Notes: a model not told the origin generated them from the sequence alone. 64,000 nucleotides of DNA from Diphasiastrum complanatum (GCA_029204225.1 MU832240.1:1-64000), one strand, 5' to 3'. Numbered from the stretch's first letter, positions 45,467 through 58,520 are shown. Numbers and translations: made by a program.

Positions 45467-45673
45467 GAACTGGTTCTCTCATAGTTCCCAGAGGCAGCAT
45501 CGCCCATTCCAGGTTGATATTGGGAAGGAGGTAACTAAAATGCCTGGCTGGCTGGCTGGTTGGCATGGCAGAGGAAAGAGATATGGCGTTAGAGCGAGCC
45601 AGAATGCCACATTCTTAACAAGCCTTAGAATGATGACTATTTGTTATGCCAATTCCTCTAGAAACTAAAATAC

Positions 45674-45877
45674 TCATCGTAATTTCAATTGGAACCTTGG
45701 GATCGACACGATGTTGATAGTATAGATCAATGTAATCCACATCTATCCTCTTCAGACTTGCTTCACAAGCAACCTGAACATAAGCTGGATTGCCTCTATA
45801 GAAAGATTTCCTTTGTCACCATAAGCTACTGCAAATTTAGTGGCAAGCTGCACTTTGTCCCGTATGGCTTTTATAGC
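45674..45877 (-). pseudogene. Aldo-keto reductase exon (IN2-2/auxin-induced type)
   Basis: After a consensus acceptor (TTTGTCTGCAG, at 45878) the - strand reads IRDKVQLATKFAVAY, and after a 1-bp frameshift [20 protein letters not shown] and [18 protein letters not shown]. These are the strand and helix around the catalytic Lys (ATKF) and the YYQHRVD..VPIE signature of plant IN2-2-like NADPH-dependent aldo-keto reductases. Only this exon is seen; the neighbouring exons with the Tyr and His catalytic residues are absent. It is a gene relic or captured exon in repeat-rich DNA. Confidence 0.85.
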
Positions 45878-47002
45878 CTGCAGACAAAGAAAGGGATCAA
45901 CAACAGTAACTAATAATCACCAACGCTTCTCAAGGTTGTAATGACTCTTGCAAAACCATTTATGTTCTAATTGGAATACCAATGGGGCATAGCTCATTCA
46001 AGCAAACACCTTAAAAAAGTATCTAAAAATAGTATAGTAGGCACAACTAGAGATATAATCCGCTTTGTAGATTCACAGCCACTTTGCAGGTATGTTACTT
46101 AGGCATTTGATATATTTTCTTGAACATATCATAGCATCTGATATTTTCTTAACGTATAATTTCTTTTACCTTCATTTGCGGATGCCCGTCATGTAAAGAA
46201 GATATTCAAGTCGGAAGAACAATGAAAATAGTGTGCTCACACACATTAGTAGACTCTATTTAATTATTTGATTGGATTTAAATTTTTTGTAAGTAAGTGT
46301 TACAAATGCTTTTATCAATAAAAGTATTAAAATAATGACCTCAATTCAAAAAGTCATAATTGCAATATTTTTTTGCTCTTTGAGCTGATTCCAACAAGTA
46401 TATGCATGACAATATTTGATTTCAGTTTGACTGATATTTTTAAAGATCCTATTCAGTCAGATGAAGTTTTACACCTTTTACGGTATTTTTTGACTTTCTT
46501 TCAAGTTAAATATCTTCTAAGTATGAGCTCTGATTCGAGTGATATAGAAAACAATATTGCTCTATTTTTTGAGTTCTTTGCATTGACTATATGGATGATT
46601 ACCTTAAAGTATTTTCATAATGTGATCCATAATCAGGCTAACCAAACTTTATGTGATTGTACAAATTCTGAAAATTGACTTTGGATCCTCAAATCATTAA
46701 TCTGTCTCTCACTCTCTTAATACAAGTTCAAAGCCTACTTAATTTCATTTTTGTGAATATCATGTCTGAAAACCCCTACCAACAAGTAGTTACTTCGAAG
46801 TTTGTATGAAACAATGTTTCATATAGAAAGCACATCCGCCTGAAACCACTAGTACAAGTCAAACAAGACTATTTTTAACGTAAAATTTGAGCCATAATCT
46901 TTCTTTATGCTCAAAAGTGATAAATAACAATTTAAAATATAGTAGGATGCCTGCTTAAAATAGAGTGTCATGTTTACTATCTTTTATAGGTATCCATGGC
47001 CA

Positions 47003-47004
<2 letters not shown>

Positions 47005-47081
<77 letters not shown>
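47005..47081. repeat. (CT)n microsatellite, ~77 bp
   Basis: A perfect CT array in the left inverted arm, followed by TTCCTCTTTG. Confidence 0.98.
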
Positions 47082-47084
<3 letters not shown>

Positions 47085-47267
47085 TCTTTGGGGCCGCTAT
47101 TGTTTGGTTGATTCTGACGAAATCCATGTTAAGTTTGACTTGCAGGATAAATGAACAAAGGTTGTGAATAGCATGTCAACCAACAAATAGTTACTCCGGA
47201 GTTTGTACGAAACAATGTTTCATACAAAACTCCGGTTTCTGAAAGCACATCATCCAGAAAGAAGAGA

Positions 47268-47492
47268 TTGGCCCGTAGGAGACAAGCCAAGAGTAGGGCT
47301 TTGCCAACATGTAGTATAGGCACTGCAGGTGTGTCCCGACGTAGCGATGGTACATTGACTTTAGATGCCAATGTACAATCACTTAGCAATCGTGCAATAG
47401 AGCACATCAGGAGTAGCAAAACCAGTTTGGTTGTAGGCGTGCCTCCGCATAGCTATCATCCATTGAGATTACATCATGTCATGGTACCATCA
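47268..47492 (+). pseudogene. N-terminal fragment of the Helitron-linked protein, second copy
   Basis: ARRRQAKSRALPTCSIGTAG... LVVGVPPHSYHPLRLHHVMVPS matches the start of the frame at 55271-55050 almost residue for residue and then stops. It is the truncated partner in the left inverted arm. Confidence 0.75.
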
Positions 47493-47968
47493 CCTATATG
47501 CATCAAGAATTCATCATCACCTAAAGCGTGTCTACATCCTCTCTTCTTGCATCAACAACTATCCACCTTTCATAACTTTAAATGAAATAAAGATCTCTAC
47601 AAATGGAGGACCATCTCGCTGTTGGTGCTGCTCAGTACAATAGCAGGTCTCTCTCTATTTACAAATGCAGATGCATATCGCTGCATGGTGATACGTTAAG
47701 CAAAATTGTTGAGCCTAACTCATATAGATAGATAGCATAGGAAGCAGCGCTCCATAGAAACAACTTCACACAGGGCTGTAGTACCCATCATCCTTGATCG
47801 TAAGAATTATTTACAGCAAGTCGCACCCAGACTTTCACGATATACACAAAGGCTCTACATTTTCAAGATTTAAAAGGCACAGTTCAAATCTAGTGAGTTC
47901 AGACCGTGAATGGAAGATGTGGACAAACCTCACTCTGATACCATGATACAGAATGCTATCAGAAGATC

Positions 47969-48015
<47 letters not shown>

Positions 48016-48449
48016 TAGATGTATACACTCACTTGATCCAAGCTCTCATCTGATCAGTGAAGAATGTGTGATGATGATCCCGGGCTCTCAGCTAATCAGT
48101 GAAGAACGTGTGATGAAACCCTTCAGCAAACTTAGAAGCAAGAGTCTGAAGCATTCAGGCTGGAAAAAGAGTCTGCAGAATCTGCCAGAGAAAGATATCG
48201 TCCTACAAATTCATCCAAAAAGTCAGAGTAAGAGCCTGCAGAATCTCTGTGAGAGAGAGAGAGAGAGAGCGCGATCCAACCAGCCTATTTGATCTGACCG
48301 CCCAACTATCGGTGGACTCATCCAGGTGCAGAGAGAGAGAGAGAAAGAGAGAGGTGCAGAGAGAGAAAGAGAGAGGATAATCGAAGAGAGCAAGGATAAT
48401 GCGTGAAAGAGAGAAGGAGCTCTGGAGCAGGGATAATCCGAGCGCAACC

Positions 48450-48491
<42 letters not shown>

Positions 48492-48770
48492 GAGATCGAG
48501 CGAGCGAGCGAGCCAGAGAGAGCCGCCAGCCCAGAGCATGAATGCTACGGTCAGCGGGCAACAATGGGCAGGTACTGGCCGAGAGAGGAATGTGGCGGTT
48601 GAGGGTGTTGTAAGGTTGAGGTTGTAAGTTAAGTAATGTGTGGCGGTTGAGGTTTTAAGGTTGAGGGTGTTGTAAGGGTGTAATTGTGTTCTAAGGTGTA
48701 ATGGTTGTAAGGTGTGGAAGGGTGTTCTAAGGTGTGTAAGGGTGTTCTAAGGTGTGTAAGTTGTAATGGT
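47493..48770. other. GA-rich low-complexity DNA, no gene
   Basis: Short GA arrays lie at 47971-48006, 48250-48268, 48330-48375 and 48453-48490, the last followed by GATCGAGATCGAGCGAGCGAG. From 48590 to 48770 GTTGTAAGG/GTGTTCTAAGG repeats run in tandem. Nothing coding is supported. The Arg/Ser-rich frames come from the arrays. Confidence 0.75.
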
Positions 48771-48775
48771 GGTGT

Positions 48776-49022
48776 TAACCCACCTTACTATTCTTAGGCG
48801 TGACATAGGGTACTAGACGAGTTAACACCACCCTTACATTCTCTTTTTAGAATATATACTAGTTGTGAGTGCCCGTCGTTGACGGGCAATGGCCGCTGAT
48901 CTAGGTGACGGCCAATGATTTGAAAATTCAGTATCTCGTTCACGGGCGAGCAGCGATGATTTAGGAGGAAAGTCGATGGTCGTTGATGGCTGGCCGATGT
49001 ATGTGTGTGTATGTACGTGGTC
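48776..49022 (+). repeat. Decayed hairpin plus GTGCCCGTC..TTGACGGG element start, copy 2
   Basis: It matches 42366-42555: the same GGCGTGACATAGGG loop, CCCTTACAT, then TCTCTTTTTAGAATATATAC, GTGCCCGTCGTTGACGGGC and GGTCGTTGATGGCTGGCCG. Both copies are followed by the TTCGAGTC minisatellite, here without the intervening GA array. Confidence 0.6.
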
Positions 49023-49027
49023 GTCCA

Positions 49028-49566
49028 TTCGAGTCTAGGAGAAATTCAAGTCTTGAGAAAAATTCGAGTCATCGAGAATTTTGAGTCTTGAGAAAAATCG
49101 AGTCTTGGAAAAAATTCGAGTCTTGGGAAAAATTCGAGTCTTTGAAAAATTCGAGTCTTTCAAAAAATTTTGAGTCTTGACAAAAATTCAAGTTATCAAA
49201 TAATTCATGTCATCAAATTCGAGTCATCAAATAATTCGTGTCTTTACAAAAATTTGAGTCATTCTAGAAATTCGAGTCGTTCTAAAAATTCGAGTCTTCT
49301 TAAAAATTCGAGTCATTGAAAAATTCGAGCTTTTCAAAAAATCGAGTCGTTCAAAGAATTCAAGTCCTTGGAAAAATTCGAGTAGTCCAAAAAATTCGAG
49401 TCTAAAAAATTTGAGTCTCAAAACTTCGAGTCGTTCCAAAATTCGAGTCTTTTTGGAAAAAAATCGAATCTTTATGAAAAAATTCGAGACATTAGAAAAA
49501 TTCGAGTCATAAAAGTCTTTCCAAAAATTCGAGTTTTTCCAAAAAATTCGAGTTTTCCAAAAAATT
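49028..49566. repeat. TTCGAGTCTT minisatellite, second locus
   Basis: Degenerate tandem units of about 13-18 bp (AAAAATTCGAGTCTTG and variants), the same family as at 42905-44110. No coding value. Confidence 0.92.
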
Positions 49567-50228
<662 letters not shown>

Positions 50229-50338
50229 GTCTGTGTGTTTGTGCATGTATTCAATGTGTGGGTTTGAAAAACATTCATCACAAAAACCAAAACTATTATA
50301 AAAAATTGAAGCAACAACAACTTCATATTCCAATATTT

Positions 50339-50665
50339 TTAAGAAATAGACATCATGTCATCTGATAAGTCAGAAACCAATACCTGGGCATACACCAGGT
50401 TATCTAACATTGGCTCAAAGTCACTAAGTCTAACAACACTAACATGTCTCCAAACATATGCCACATTCCTGAGTAACATATCTACATCTAATAGGAATCG
50501 ATATTCTCTTGGCATAAAACATCTTCTCCTTTGTTGTTGGAATAAGAACTCTGCATAAGCTTCTATCAACCACAAAATGGAGCTGCAAGACACCTCATCA
50601 CCAAAACAAAATAACTCTGTCAGGTTTTGCACAAAAGTCCCGTGGTTTATGTAGGTCTTCGACAT
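50339..50665 (-). CDS. Conserved unknown exon, copy B
   Basis: It starts at ATG 50665 after a GTTGTTGCAG acceptor and is open to 50339. Landmarks align with copy A at 44435: LTELFCFGDEVSCSSILWLIEAYAEFLF, FLLDVDMLLRNVAYVWRHVS, FEPMLDNLVYAQVLVSDLSDD. It lies 3' of the Helitron helicase on the same strand, beyond telomere-like repeats. It may be a last exon of an accessory gene carried by the element, or a host-derived exon. The family is unknown to me. Confidence 0.6.
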   Translation of the reverse strand: MSKTYINHGTFVQNLTELFCFGDEVSCSSILWLIEAYAEFLFQQQRRRCFMPREYRFLLDVDMLLRNVAYVWRHVSVVRLSDFEPMLDNLVYAQVLVSDLSDDMMSIS

Positions 50666-50779
50666 CTGCAACAACACCAAGAATATGAGCAATGTATTTG
50701 GTCAAAATAACAAACGACTCACCAATTTTACTGACATAAGAAGCTACCCTGCTTGTTGACTGGATTCAATGTCCAAATA

Positions 50780-51180
50780 TAATCTCCGACAATAATCCTA
50801 AAATCTACAAACTAACCTAACCTTCACTCTTATTCTACGATACTTAACCTAACCCTTGCCGAAAACCATGTTTTTGTGGGTAGCAGCAATTTGTGTATCC
50901 TAATTCTAATCCTAAATCCTAATGTAACCCTGACGCTGCTCTATCTATTACATAATACCACTCTAACCCTAACCCTAATGTAACTCTAAGACTAACCCTT
51001 ACCCTAATCCTAATGTAACTCTAACCCTAATTCTAATCCTAACCCTAACATAACTCTAACCCTAACCCTAACCCTAATATAACTCTAACTCTAACCATAA
51101 CCTTGATCTAACTCTAACTTCACTCTAATCCTAACCCTAACTCTAATGTAGCCCTAATCCTAACACTAACCCTTACTCCA
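50780..51180. repeat. Telomere-like CCCTAA/CTCTAA repeats
   Basis: About 400 bp of degenerate 6-bp units (CCCTAA, ACTCTAA, TCCTAA, TAATGTAACTCTAA). Short perfect runs such as AACCCTAACCCTAACCCTAA occur near 51060. The period is 6, not the 7 of the common plant telomere CCCTAAA. The tract abuts the 3' end of the Helitron helicase. Confidence 0.9.
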
Positions 51181-53440
51181 AAACAAATAGTACAACACTT
51201 CGGAATACACAATATTTTGAGTGCACCTCGCCACTCCTACCACATCTGTAAATCGGCCGTCAGTATCAGTAATCAACACTCGTACACTTCCTGCATTTCG
51301 CACTCTCAATAATGCGACATACAACTGACCATGACTAAATACGGGACGTGGCAAGTACAATCCAATAGTCTCCATAGTCTGCCCCTGCGCCTTGTTTATT
51401 GTCATGGCGAAAGCTGCTCTAATAGGAGATTGTATTCGTTGTAATTCAAACGGCAAGTTTGAAGCGCTCGGCACTAAAGGGATCCGTGGAATGAGGACTC
51501 TACTCCCAATATTCCTGCCGGTAACTATCTTTGCATCTAAGACTTGTCTACCCAATCTACGAATGATGAGTCTCGTACCATTGCACAATCCTTTGTGCGA
51601 CACGATAGACCGCAACAACATCACTATCATGCCAACCTTCAACACCAATCTATGTGGAGGACATCCACTCGGTTGCAAGCTATTCAAAAACTCTACTGGG
51701 TACACATCAGAGTCATCACGCTCAACCACGCTATCAGCACTATAAAATGTGCAAGCTTCTTAAAAAATCAACATCCATGTAACGTCGTGCAATATCGGGG
51801 AAAGTGAACGAAATCAATTCACACACATCTTGCGTCCTTAGACACATACACTCTGGCAAAGAAATCAAATCCAAACCTCGCAGCACAAATGTGGGCTCAC
51901 GACCATCTCCAATACTCAACAAATACTCTATGAACCTCGACTGCTCGTTCCTATCGGCTCCCTCCACACCCATAACACGCATGTTCATTGACAGTTTGTG
52001 CACTTCCATATATTTTCACAAACGCAAACACTTCAGTGAAGTGCTCACAATCTGTGCACGAATGTCCCGTCGTACCACCGGGAGTACCTAACAAAAATCA
52101 CCACCAAAAACGATCGGAATCCCTCCAAATGGAGTATCAATACCCAATATGTCCCGTAAAGACGGATCCACACACTCAATGGCATACTTATGTACCATGG
52201 GAGCCTTGTACCAAATAATAAGTCGACATGCCATCAAAAGCTTACCTAACGGAGACCGTTTCGAGATGTTGCAGGTCGAGCTTTCATTCAATTCCGTCGG
52301 AGGAATCCTAAATCTAGAGTGTGCGGTCCTACCACCTTTCATTAACAGTGCAGCGATCCTCGATGATGCAACTGCCAGTGCTATCCAACCTTGTGCATGC
52401 ACGTACAATAGCATGACACCATAGAGAAACATCTTACCCGTAACACCCGGACCATCTACAAAGAACACTCCACCCACTCTTCGTACCACATGCTCACGTA
52501 CTACACGATCAAAAATCACACGTTGGTCTACATTCAATCTCTCGATGTCAGCCTCTACGTCTAGAAGGGTCTCATCGAGAAATATCTCCTTGCGAAATAG
52601 TGGAGAAAACTCGACATCGCTATTGGGAAGTGTGAAGCCAAAATTTGTCAATGACTTTCCCGATGCCTGCATGTGCGTCTCCACGTCTAGAAGAGCCCTA
52701 TCTACCAAAATCTAACTCATAGTAACGGTCTCGCACGTTACTGGCTGTCCTAACTCCTCCGCATAATCCTCTACTAAATGGGGCTCTATACTCGTCCAAA
52801 GATCTAATGGGTCAGAAAGGGCACATGTCCAAAGAAGTACAGCGAACATGAGCCGAAGTTGCGACGGAGTCCCCCATGACACTGCCTTCAGCAGGCAATT
52901 ACTCCATTCCATCGCATCGTTGATAAGAAGTCTATGCTTGCAAGCATCTCTGAATGACAAAAACAACTCACCGTCGATTGTGCGCAAGTCCTCAACCTTT
53001 TTGCACCTCTTACATGAGCCAAAAGAAATCGCAAATAAAATCGCTCTCCTTCAGACGGATGGACAAAATACATACGTCCAATGGCCAAAATGGACTGCGC
53101 ATTGATTCTATGGGTCCACCTTCGCACTCTCCTATTGTAAACGTATAACCGTGGCAAGTCTTGGTACAACAACTCTTGGGCCTCCGAATCTCCACTTCTA
53201 TTCAGTTCAAAAAAAGCTGTCAAAGTGGTACTCAAATGACCTTCTACGACCTCCTCTAAATCGGCTCCCTCAGTAAAGTATACCAACTCCTGTCCAGCCA
53301 GATGAACTGCCAATCGAGTCACAACTGGCTTATGAGCACCCATAGAAATCCCAAATAGTCGCCAGCAAGCCTCACTTGCAGAGAAATATCGAGCATTCAA
53401 AAATTGCTCTATCCCATTCACTGGCGCAATTGACCACCAC
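51166..53440 (-). pseudogene. Helitron helicase (Pif1-like), inactivated
   Basis: Segments in order: NARYFSASEACWRLFG (53390), YRRFLLAHVRGAK-type region (RFYLRFLLAHV), WSNCLLKAVSWGTPSQLRLMFAVLL, NVDQRVIFDRVV, Walker A as FVDGPGVTGKMFLY (52440, usually GPGGTGKT), Walker B as IIWYKAPM (52215, usually WDEAPM), GGDFC followed by TAG (52088, Gln usual), KVGMIVMLLRSI, and motif VI FAMTINKAQGQTMETIGLYLPRPVFSHGQLYVALLRV (LSRV usual). There are three frameshifts. Helitron helicases unwind DNA during rolling-circle transposition. Walker A and B damage means this copy cannot. Confidence 0.9.
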
Positions 53441-54560
53441 CCCCCATAGCCTCTGCCGTAATGATATCTGGTCCCTTGTACACGTACTTTTACAAATACT
53501 TCACACTATGTATATGTACACATATCTATACGTTGATGTGACACTGAAAATGTAGTGTCAACCATCTACTGTACGGTACTACCCACCTGTTATCTAAATC
53601 TATTCCATGCGACTTCACCTTCTCTCCATTGTCTCTATGCCTATACAAAAGATACCCATTCACTATCGATGTTTCATCAATAAAATTCCTTGGGTAGTTC
53701 TTCGAGCATCTTCCATCCTTCATGCACGGTGCATTTGGAAAAGTTGTTCCGCATGGGCCGTGCATCATACATGTCCTCACTATCTTGTACAACTCCGGAT
53801 CATCTCCTCTCACTCTGCGCATACGACACAATCGTAATCTCCAACAGTGATGGGTTTGCTCCACTCCTCCAATATAATCAATAGGTGGGCATGGGGCAAT
53901 CCTCTCTTCTGAAACTCTACAACATGAAGCCTTCCTATAATGCGCCCAAATATTCCATCCTTCTTCAACAAATCAATCAAATGTTGAAGCTTCATAACCC
54001 TCGACACCAAATCGGGCCTATTTGTAGGTGTCTGTCAAAATCTCAACTCCCTCCTCACTTCTGACCAATTTGGGTTCACCTCATTGTGATAAACAAATCA
54101 GGAGAACCCAACTCCCTAACGACGACCATAGCATCCTGGTACTGTTGATGCATATGACGCGGTGAACCGATATAAGATGATGGCAGACTATTTGCTGCCC
54201 TATGTCCCTGGCGGAAGGGATCTATCTAGATCCACCCCAAGAGATGCAAAGGCCAAGGAGTTATTATAACTCCGAACGTGTTTTCTAAAATGAGCTCCCA
54301 CGTCATCAGAAGTCGTGTACAAACTAAGGAGATAAAGAGGCGGTGATGGCATCAAAGGCAAACATACCTTGTCTTTCATGCAATAGAAAGAGCTATTTCT
54401 TTCTGCTCTCCATCTTACTGCCGAACAATGACCGCACACAAACTCCATCTCTCCAAGATCATGGCATGCTGGTGTTTGAAGCGATCTAGCTACTTCAAAT
54501 GACCCCATCTAGAGTGTGAGACTTCTGTGACTACGGGTTTTTGCAAAGACAAAAGCAAGG
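53441..54560 (-). pseudogene. Helitron Rep (HUH) nuclease region
   Basis: The N-terminal zinc-like part is at 54470-54230 (ACHDLGEMEFVCGHCSAVRW... HFRKHVRSYNNSLAFASLGV). The HUH motif EFQKRGLPHAHLLI (54010-53830, His-x-His) follows. Then come MHGPCGT, CSKNYPR and the tyrosine region SVKYL-stop-KYVYKG at about 53505-53470. The stop at 53490-53492 is where the first tyrosine of the YLYKYV pattern belongs. Rep cuts and rejoins the ends of the element. Frames change several times. Confidence 0.88.
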
Positions 54561-55271
54561 TCCGATGTCTTCGCTTAGCTTGGTACCTGCAATTCAACCT
54601 TCTACTCCTAGCAGATCTGGATTCTACTTCTGGAGTTCTATATGATGGGTGATTACGCACATGCTCGGGTGTAACAAACACTGTTGTTGTAGAGTCCACC
54701 CCCTCCATAACATCGAATCCAATGTAACATGCATAATCGATCCTACACCCAATATATCAATCTCTCTTCTGATATCGTCATGGGACGTCAAATGTGTATC
54801 CTCTTCCTCTTCCTGAACGGTAAATTGCAAAGCCCTGGCTTTACATATTGCCATATACCTACGACGAATCCTCATCTTCCTCTCACTTCTGGATTCCGCT
54901 TCAGGAGTTAAATATGAAAGATTACTACGAACATGTTCGGGTGTAACCAACTCTACCCTCTCCGCTGCTACCCCTATCTTGGATGACCTAAACTGGGTGG
55001 ATGAAAATGCACTACTTCCAACAAACTCTACAAAAAGACATTGAGATGATGGTACCATGACATGATGTAATGTCAACGGATGATAGCTATGCAGAGGCAC
55101 GCCTACAACCAAACTGGTTTTGCTACTCCTGATGTGCTCTACTGCACCACTGCTAAGTGATTGTACACTGGCATCTAAAGTCAATGTACCAGCGCTACGT
55201 AGGGACACACCTGCTGTGCCTATACTACATGCTGGCAAAGCCCTACTCTTGGCTTGTCTCCTACGAGCCAA
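54561..55271 (-). pseudogene. N-terminal extension of the Helitron protein with a repeated motif
   Basis: The frame from 55271 reads ARRRQAKSRALPACSIGTAG, then LVTPEHVRSNLSYLTPEAES with a basic RKMRIRRRYMA. After a frameshift a second related unit follows: FVTPEHVRNHPSYRTPEVES with RSRRLNCRYQAKRR (54680-54560). A third, weaker one may sit at the very start (SETGVLY..., on the upstream side). Each unit is ..PEHVR(S/N)..SY.TPE.ESRS... plus a basic patch. It precedes the Rep domain, where DNA binding would make sense. This is not a domain I know by name. Confidence 0.6.
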
Positions 55272-55456
55272 TCTCTTCCTTCTGGCGGATGTGCTTTCAG
55301 AAACCGGAGTTCTATATGAAACATTGTTTCGTACAAACTCCGGAGGAACTACTTATTGGTTGGGGTTTTCAAACATGATATTCACAACCTTTGTTCATTT
55401 ATCCTGCAAGTCAAAGTTAACATGGATTTCGTCAGAATCAAGCAAACAATAGCGAC

Positions 55457-55526
<70 letters not shown>

Positions 55527-56368
55527 CATGGATACCTATCAAAAATAGTAAACATGACACTCTATTTTAAGTAGACATCCTACTATATTTTAAATTGTAA
55601 TTTATCACTTTTGAACATAAAGAAGGATTATGACTCAAATTTTATGTTAAAAATAGTCTTGTTTGACTTGTACTGGTGGTTTCAGGCGGATGTGCTTTCT
55701 ATATGAAACAATGTTTTGTACAAACTCCGGAGTAACTACTTGTTGGTTGGGGTTTGAGAGACAGAATAATGATTTAAACTTGTATTTAGAGAGTGAGAGA
55801 TAGAATAATGATTTGTGGATCCAAAATCAATGTTTCACTCTAGATCAATCACATAAAGTTTGCTTAGCCTGATTATGGGTCATATTATAAAATCACTTTA
55901 AGCTAATCATCCATATAGTCAATGCAAAGAACTCAGAAAATAGAGCAATATTGTTTTCTACATCACTTGAATCGGAGCTCATACTTAGAAGATATTTTAC
56001 TTGAAAGAAAGTTAAGAAATTCCGTAAAAGGCGTAAAACGTCACCTAACTGAATAGGATCTTTAAAAATCTCAGTCAAACTGAAATCAAATATTGTCATG
56101 CATATACTTGCTGGAATCAGCTCAAAGAGTAAAAATATATTGTAGTTATGACTTTTTGAATTTAAGTCATTATTTTAATACTTTTATTGATAAAAGCATT
56201 TTTAACACTTACTTACAAAAAATTTAAATCCAAACAAATAATTAAATACAGTCTACTAATGTGTGTGAGCACACTATTTTCATTGTTCTTCCGACTTGGA
56301 TATCTTCTTTACATGACGAGCATCCGAAAATGAAGGTAAAAGAAATTATACATTCAAGAAAATACCAT
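55047..56368 (-). repeat. Right arm of the 1.35-kb inverted repeat
   Basis: The reverse complement of 46140-47492, with a GA array at 55459-55523. On this side it is continuous with the Helitron frame, so this arm holds the original arrangement and the left arm is a truncated, inverted copy. Confidence 0.85.
55459..55523. repeat. (GA)n microsatellite, ~65 bp
   Basis: A perfect GA array in the right inverted arm, allelic in position to the CT array at 47005. Confidence 0.98.
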
Positions 56369-56975
56369 TATTTGCAAAGAATCACAATGATCATATGGTG
56401 AAGGACATCCTATAAAGAATCTAAACACTATGCCTGAAAATTAGGCAAGAATAAACAGGTTCGTGTGTTAGATCATAGTGGGATGGTTGAAGACTTTGGG
56501 TAACTGTACTCGTCTTTGAAGGCATTCTATGTTGATCGTTTTTAACTACAGACTATAGTCATGCAAAATTCAAGCGTAGAAGAAAGTGGTTACCTGAAAA
56601 TGCACAAATTTGCATGCCCAGAATATCTCTCGACGAACATTTGGGAGGTCAATTCTATTCTACTTGATTTTTGCAATTGATGTCCACATCAGCTGAAGTG
56701 GTCAATTCTACTCTATTGGTGTTGCTTGTACTAGGACTGATATGGTTGCAAGCGACAATTCATTCAGCACTGGTAGCATGAGTATAACAAAAACTCTATG
56801 ATTCTACTAACGTACATGTGCAATCACAAACTATATAAGAGGAGCTTCTTGATATTTACTTTTGCAACTTCTTAAAGTTATTATTGTTGACTATAATCAG
56901 TGGGAACTTGAAAAACTGTGGCTTCTAAGTTCAAACTGTACTCAATGGGATGATACGTTGTGGTAAGTGTGATGT
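56369..56975. other. No gene
   Basis: AT-rich, without sustained frames or repeats I could relate to other parts of the window. Confidence 0.5.
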
Positions 56976-57099
56976 TGTGAGAACTTGTTGGGTTATTGAT
57001 CCTCTCAAAGTTTCATACTTGAAGAAGATTAGAGTTATAACCAGATCATCTTTTTTTGCACACAGCTATGTTTCATGTTACTCAAACCCCCTATAGAGA

Positions 57100-57179
<80 letters not shown>

Positions 57180-57195
57180 AAAAAGACTCATACTT
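56976..57195. repeat. Direct repeat with (TG)n(AG)n, copy 1
   Basis: GTTGTGAGAACTTGTTGGGTTA through TCTTTTTTTGCACACA, CTCAAACCCCCTATAGA, a (TG)~16(AG)~20 compound microsatellite and GCATAAAAAGACTCATACTTGTTGC. It recurs at 57673-57905. Confidence 0.92.
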
Positions 57196-57672
57196 GTTGC
57201 TCAACTTCTACGTAGAAACTAATAAAAATGTGGTTCCTTGTCAAGTAATGCCTCAACTTGGTTGATAGAGGCAGGGCGTGAAGTATAACCTCAGTAGATT
57301 GGTTCTTGTCAGACATGAGTGTGTGAGCAGAGGACTGGTTTCCTGACGCATCGCTATGGCTGAAAGAGATGAACATGGTCCAATGCTAGGGTCCCCTTTC
57401 CTGGAAAGAAATGTTGTTTCAAGCTTAACCTCTGCAGAGTTTGTGTCATTCACAAAAGTTTGTGCTCTGACTACTGGAAAAGTAGCCATATTGAATGCTA
57501 GCAGCCTACATGAACTGCTCGACTGCTATGTTTGCATCAGTTCCATGTATCCTCCTATATATCAGGTTTGTTGGTGTTAGATATCACGTGCAGTATGTAT
57601 CAGTTGTTCGTTACCTTCCACTATGAAGCATACCCGAGTGTCACGGTTTGGATGTACTTCTTATACCTATGA
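57196..57672. other. Spacer between the two direct repeats
   Basis: A + strand frame at 57356-57580 and an overlapping - strand frame are both open for about 75 codons. The + frame (FVSFTKVCALTTGKVAIL... CYVCISSMYPPIYQ) looks mildly protein-like, but I recognise nothing and do not call a gene. Confidence 0.35.
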
Positions 57673-57797
57673 GGTTGTGAGAACTTGTTGGGTTATCGAT
57701 CCTCTCAAAGTTTTGTACTTGAAAAAGATAAGAGTTATAAACATCTCATCTTTTTTTGCACACAACTATGTTTCCCGTTACTCAAACCCCCTATAGA

Positions 57798-57881
<84 letters not shown>

Positions 57882-57905
57882 ATAAAAAGACTCATATTTG
57901 TTGCA
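57673..57905. repeat. Direct repeat with (TG)n(AG)n, copy 2
   Basis: The second copy of 56976-57195, about 700 bp downstream in the same orientation, differing by few substitutions and by microsatellite length. Confidence 0.92.
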
Positions 57906-58115
57906 ATATGTTGTAAACAACTGGAACGATAGTATCATCAATCTCAATCACGTTGCTACAAGTCCTAATCGACACCAATGCATATAGTCTCGAGAGTAGC
58001 TTGGCATCGAGCTTGAGCATTTCTCTGACACATAACAGGCAATGCCCAGTAGGGGTAGGAACTCTGATGCAAGGTAGATTTTTCGTTTGTCATTTTTGAT
58101 AAAAAGTGAAAACGC

Positions 58116-58520
<405 letters not shown>

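Larger units (their letters stand above)
46140..47492 (+). repeat. Left arm of a 1.35-kb inverted repeat
   Basis: Pairs with 55047-56368 in inverted orientation. It includes a TTTTGCTCTTTGAGCTGATTCC segment (46370), a CT array (47005-47081 against the GA array 55459-55523) and the first ~220 bp of the frame that opens the Helitron region on the right (ARRRQAKSRALP). Similarity ends at GGTACCATCA, 47492. Confidence 0.85.
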
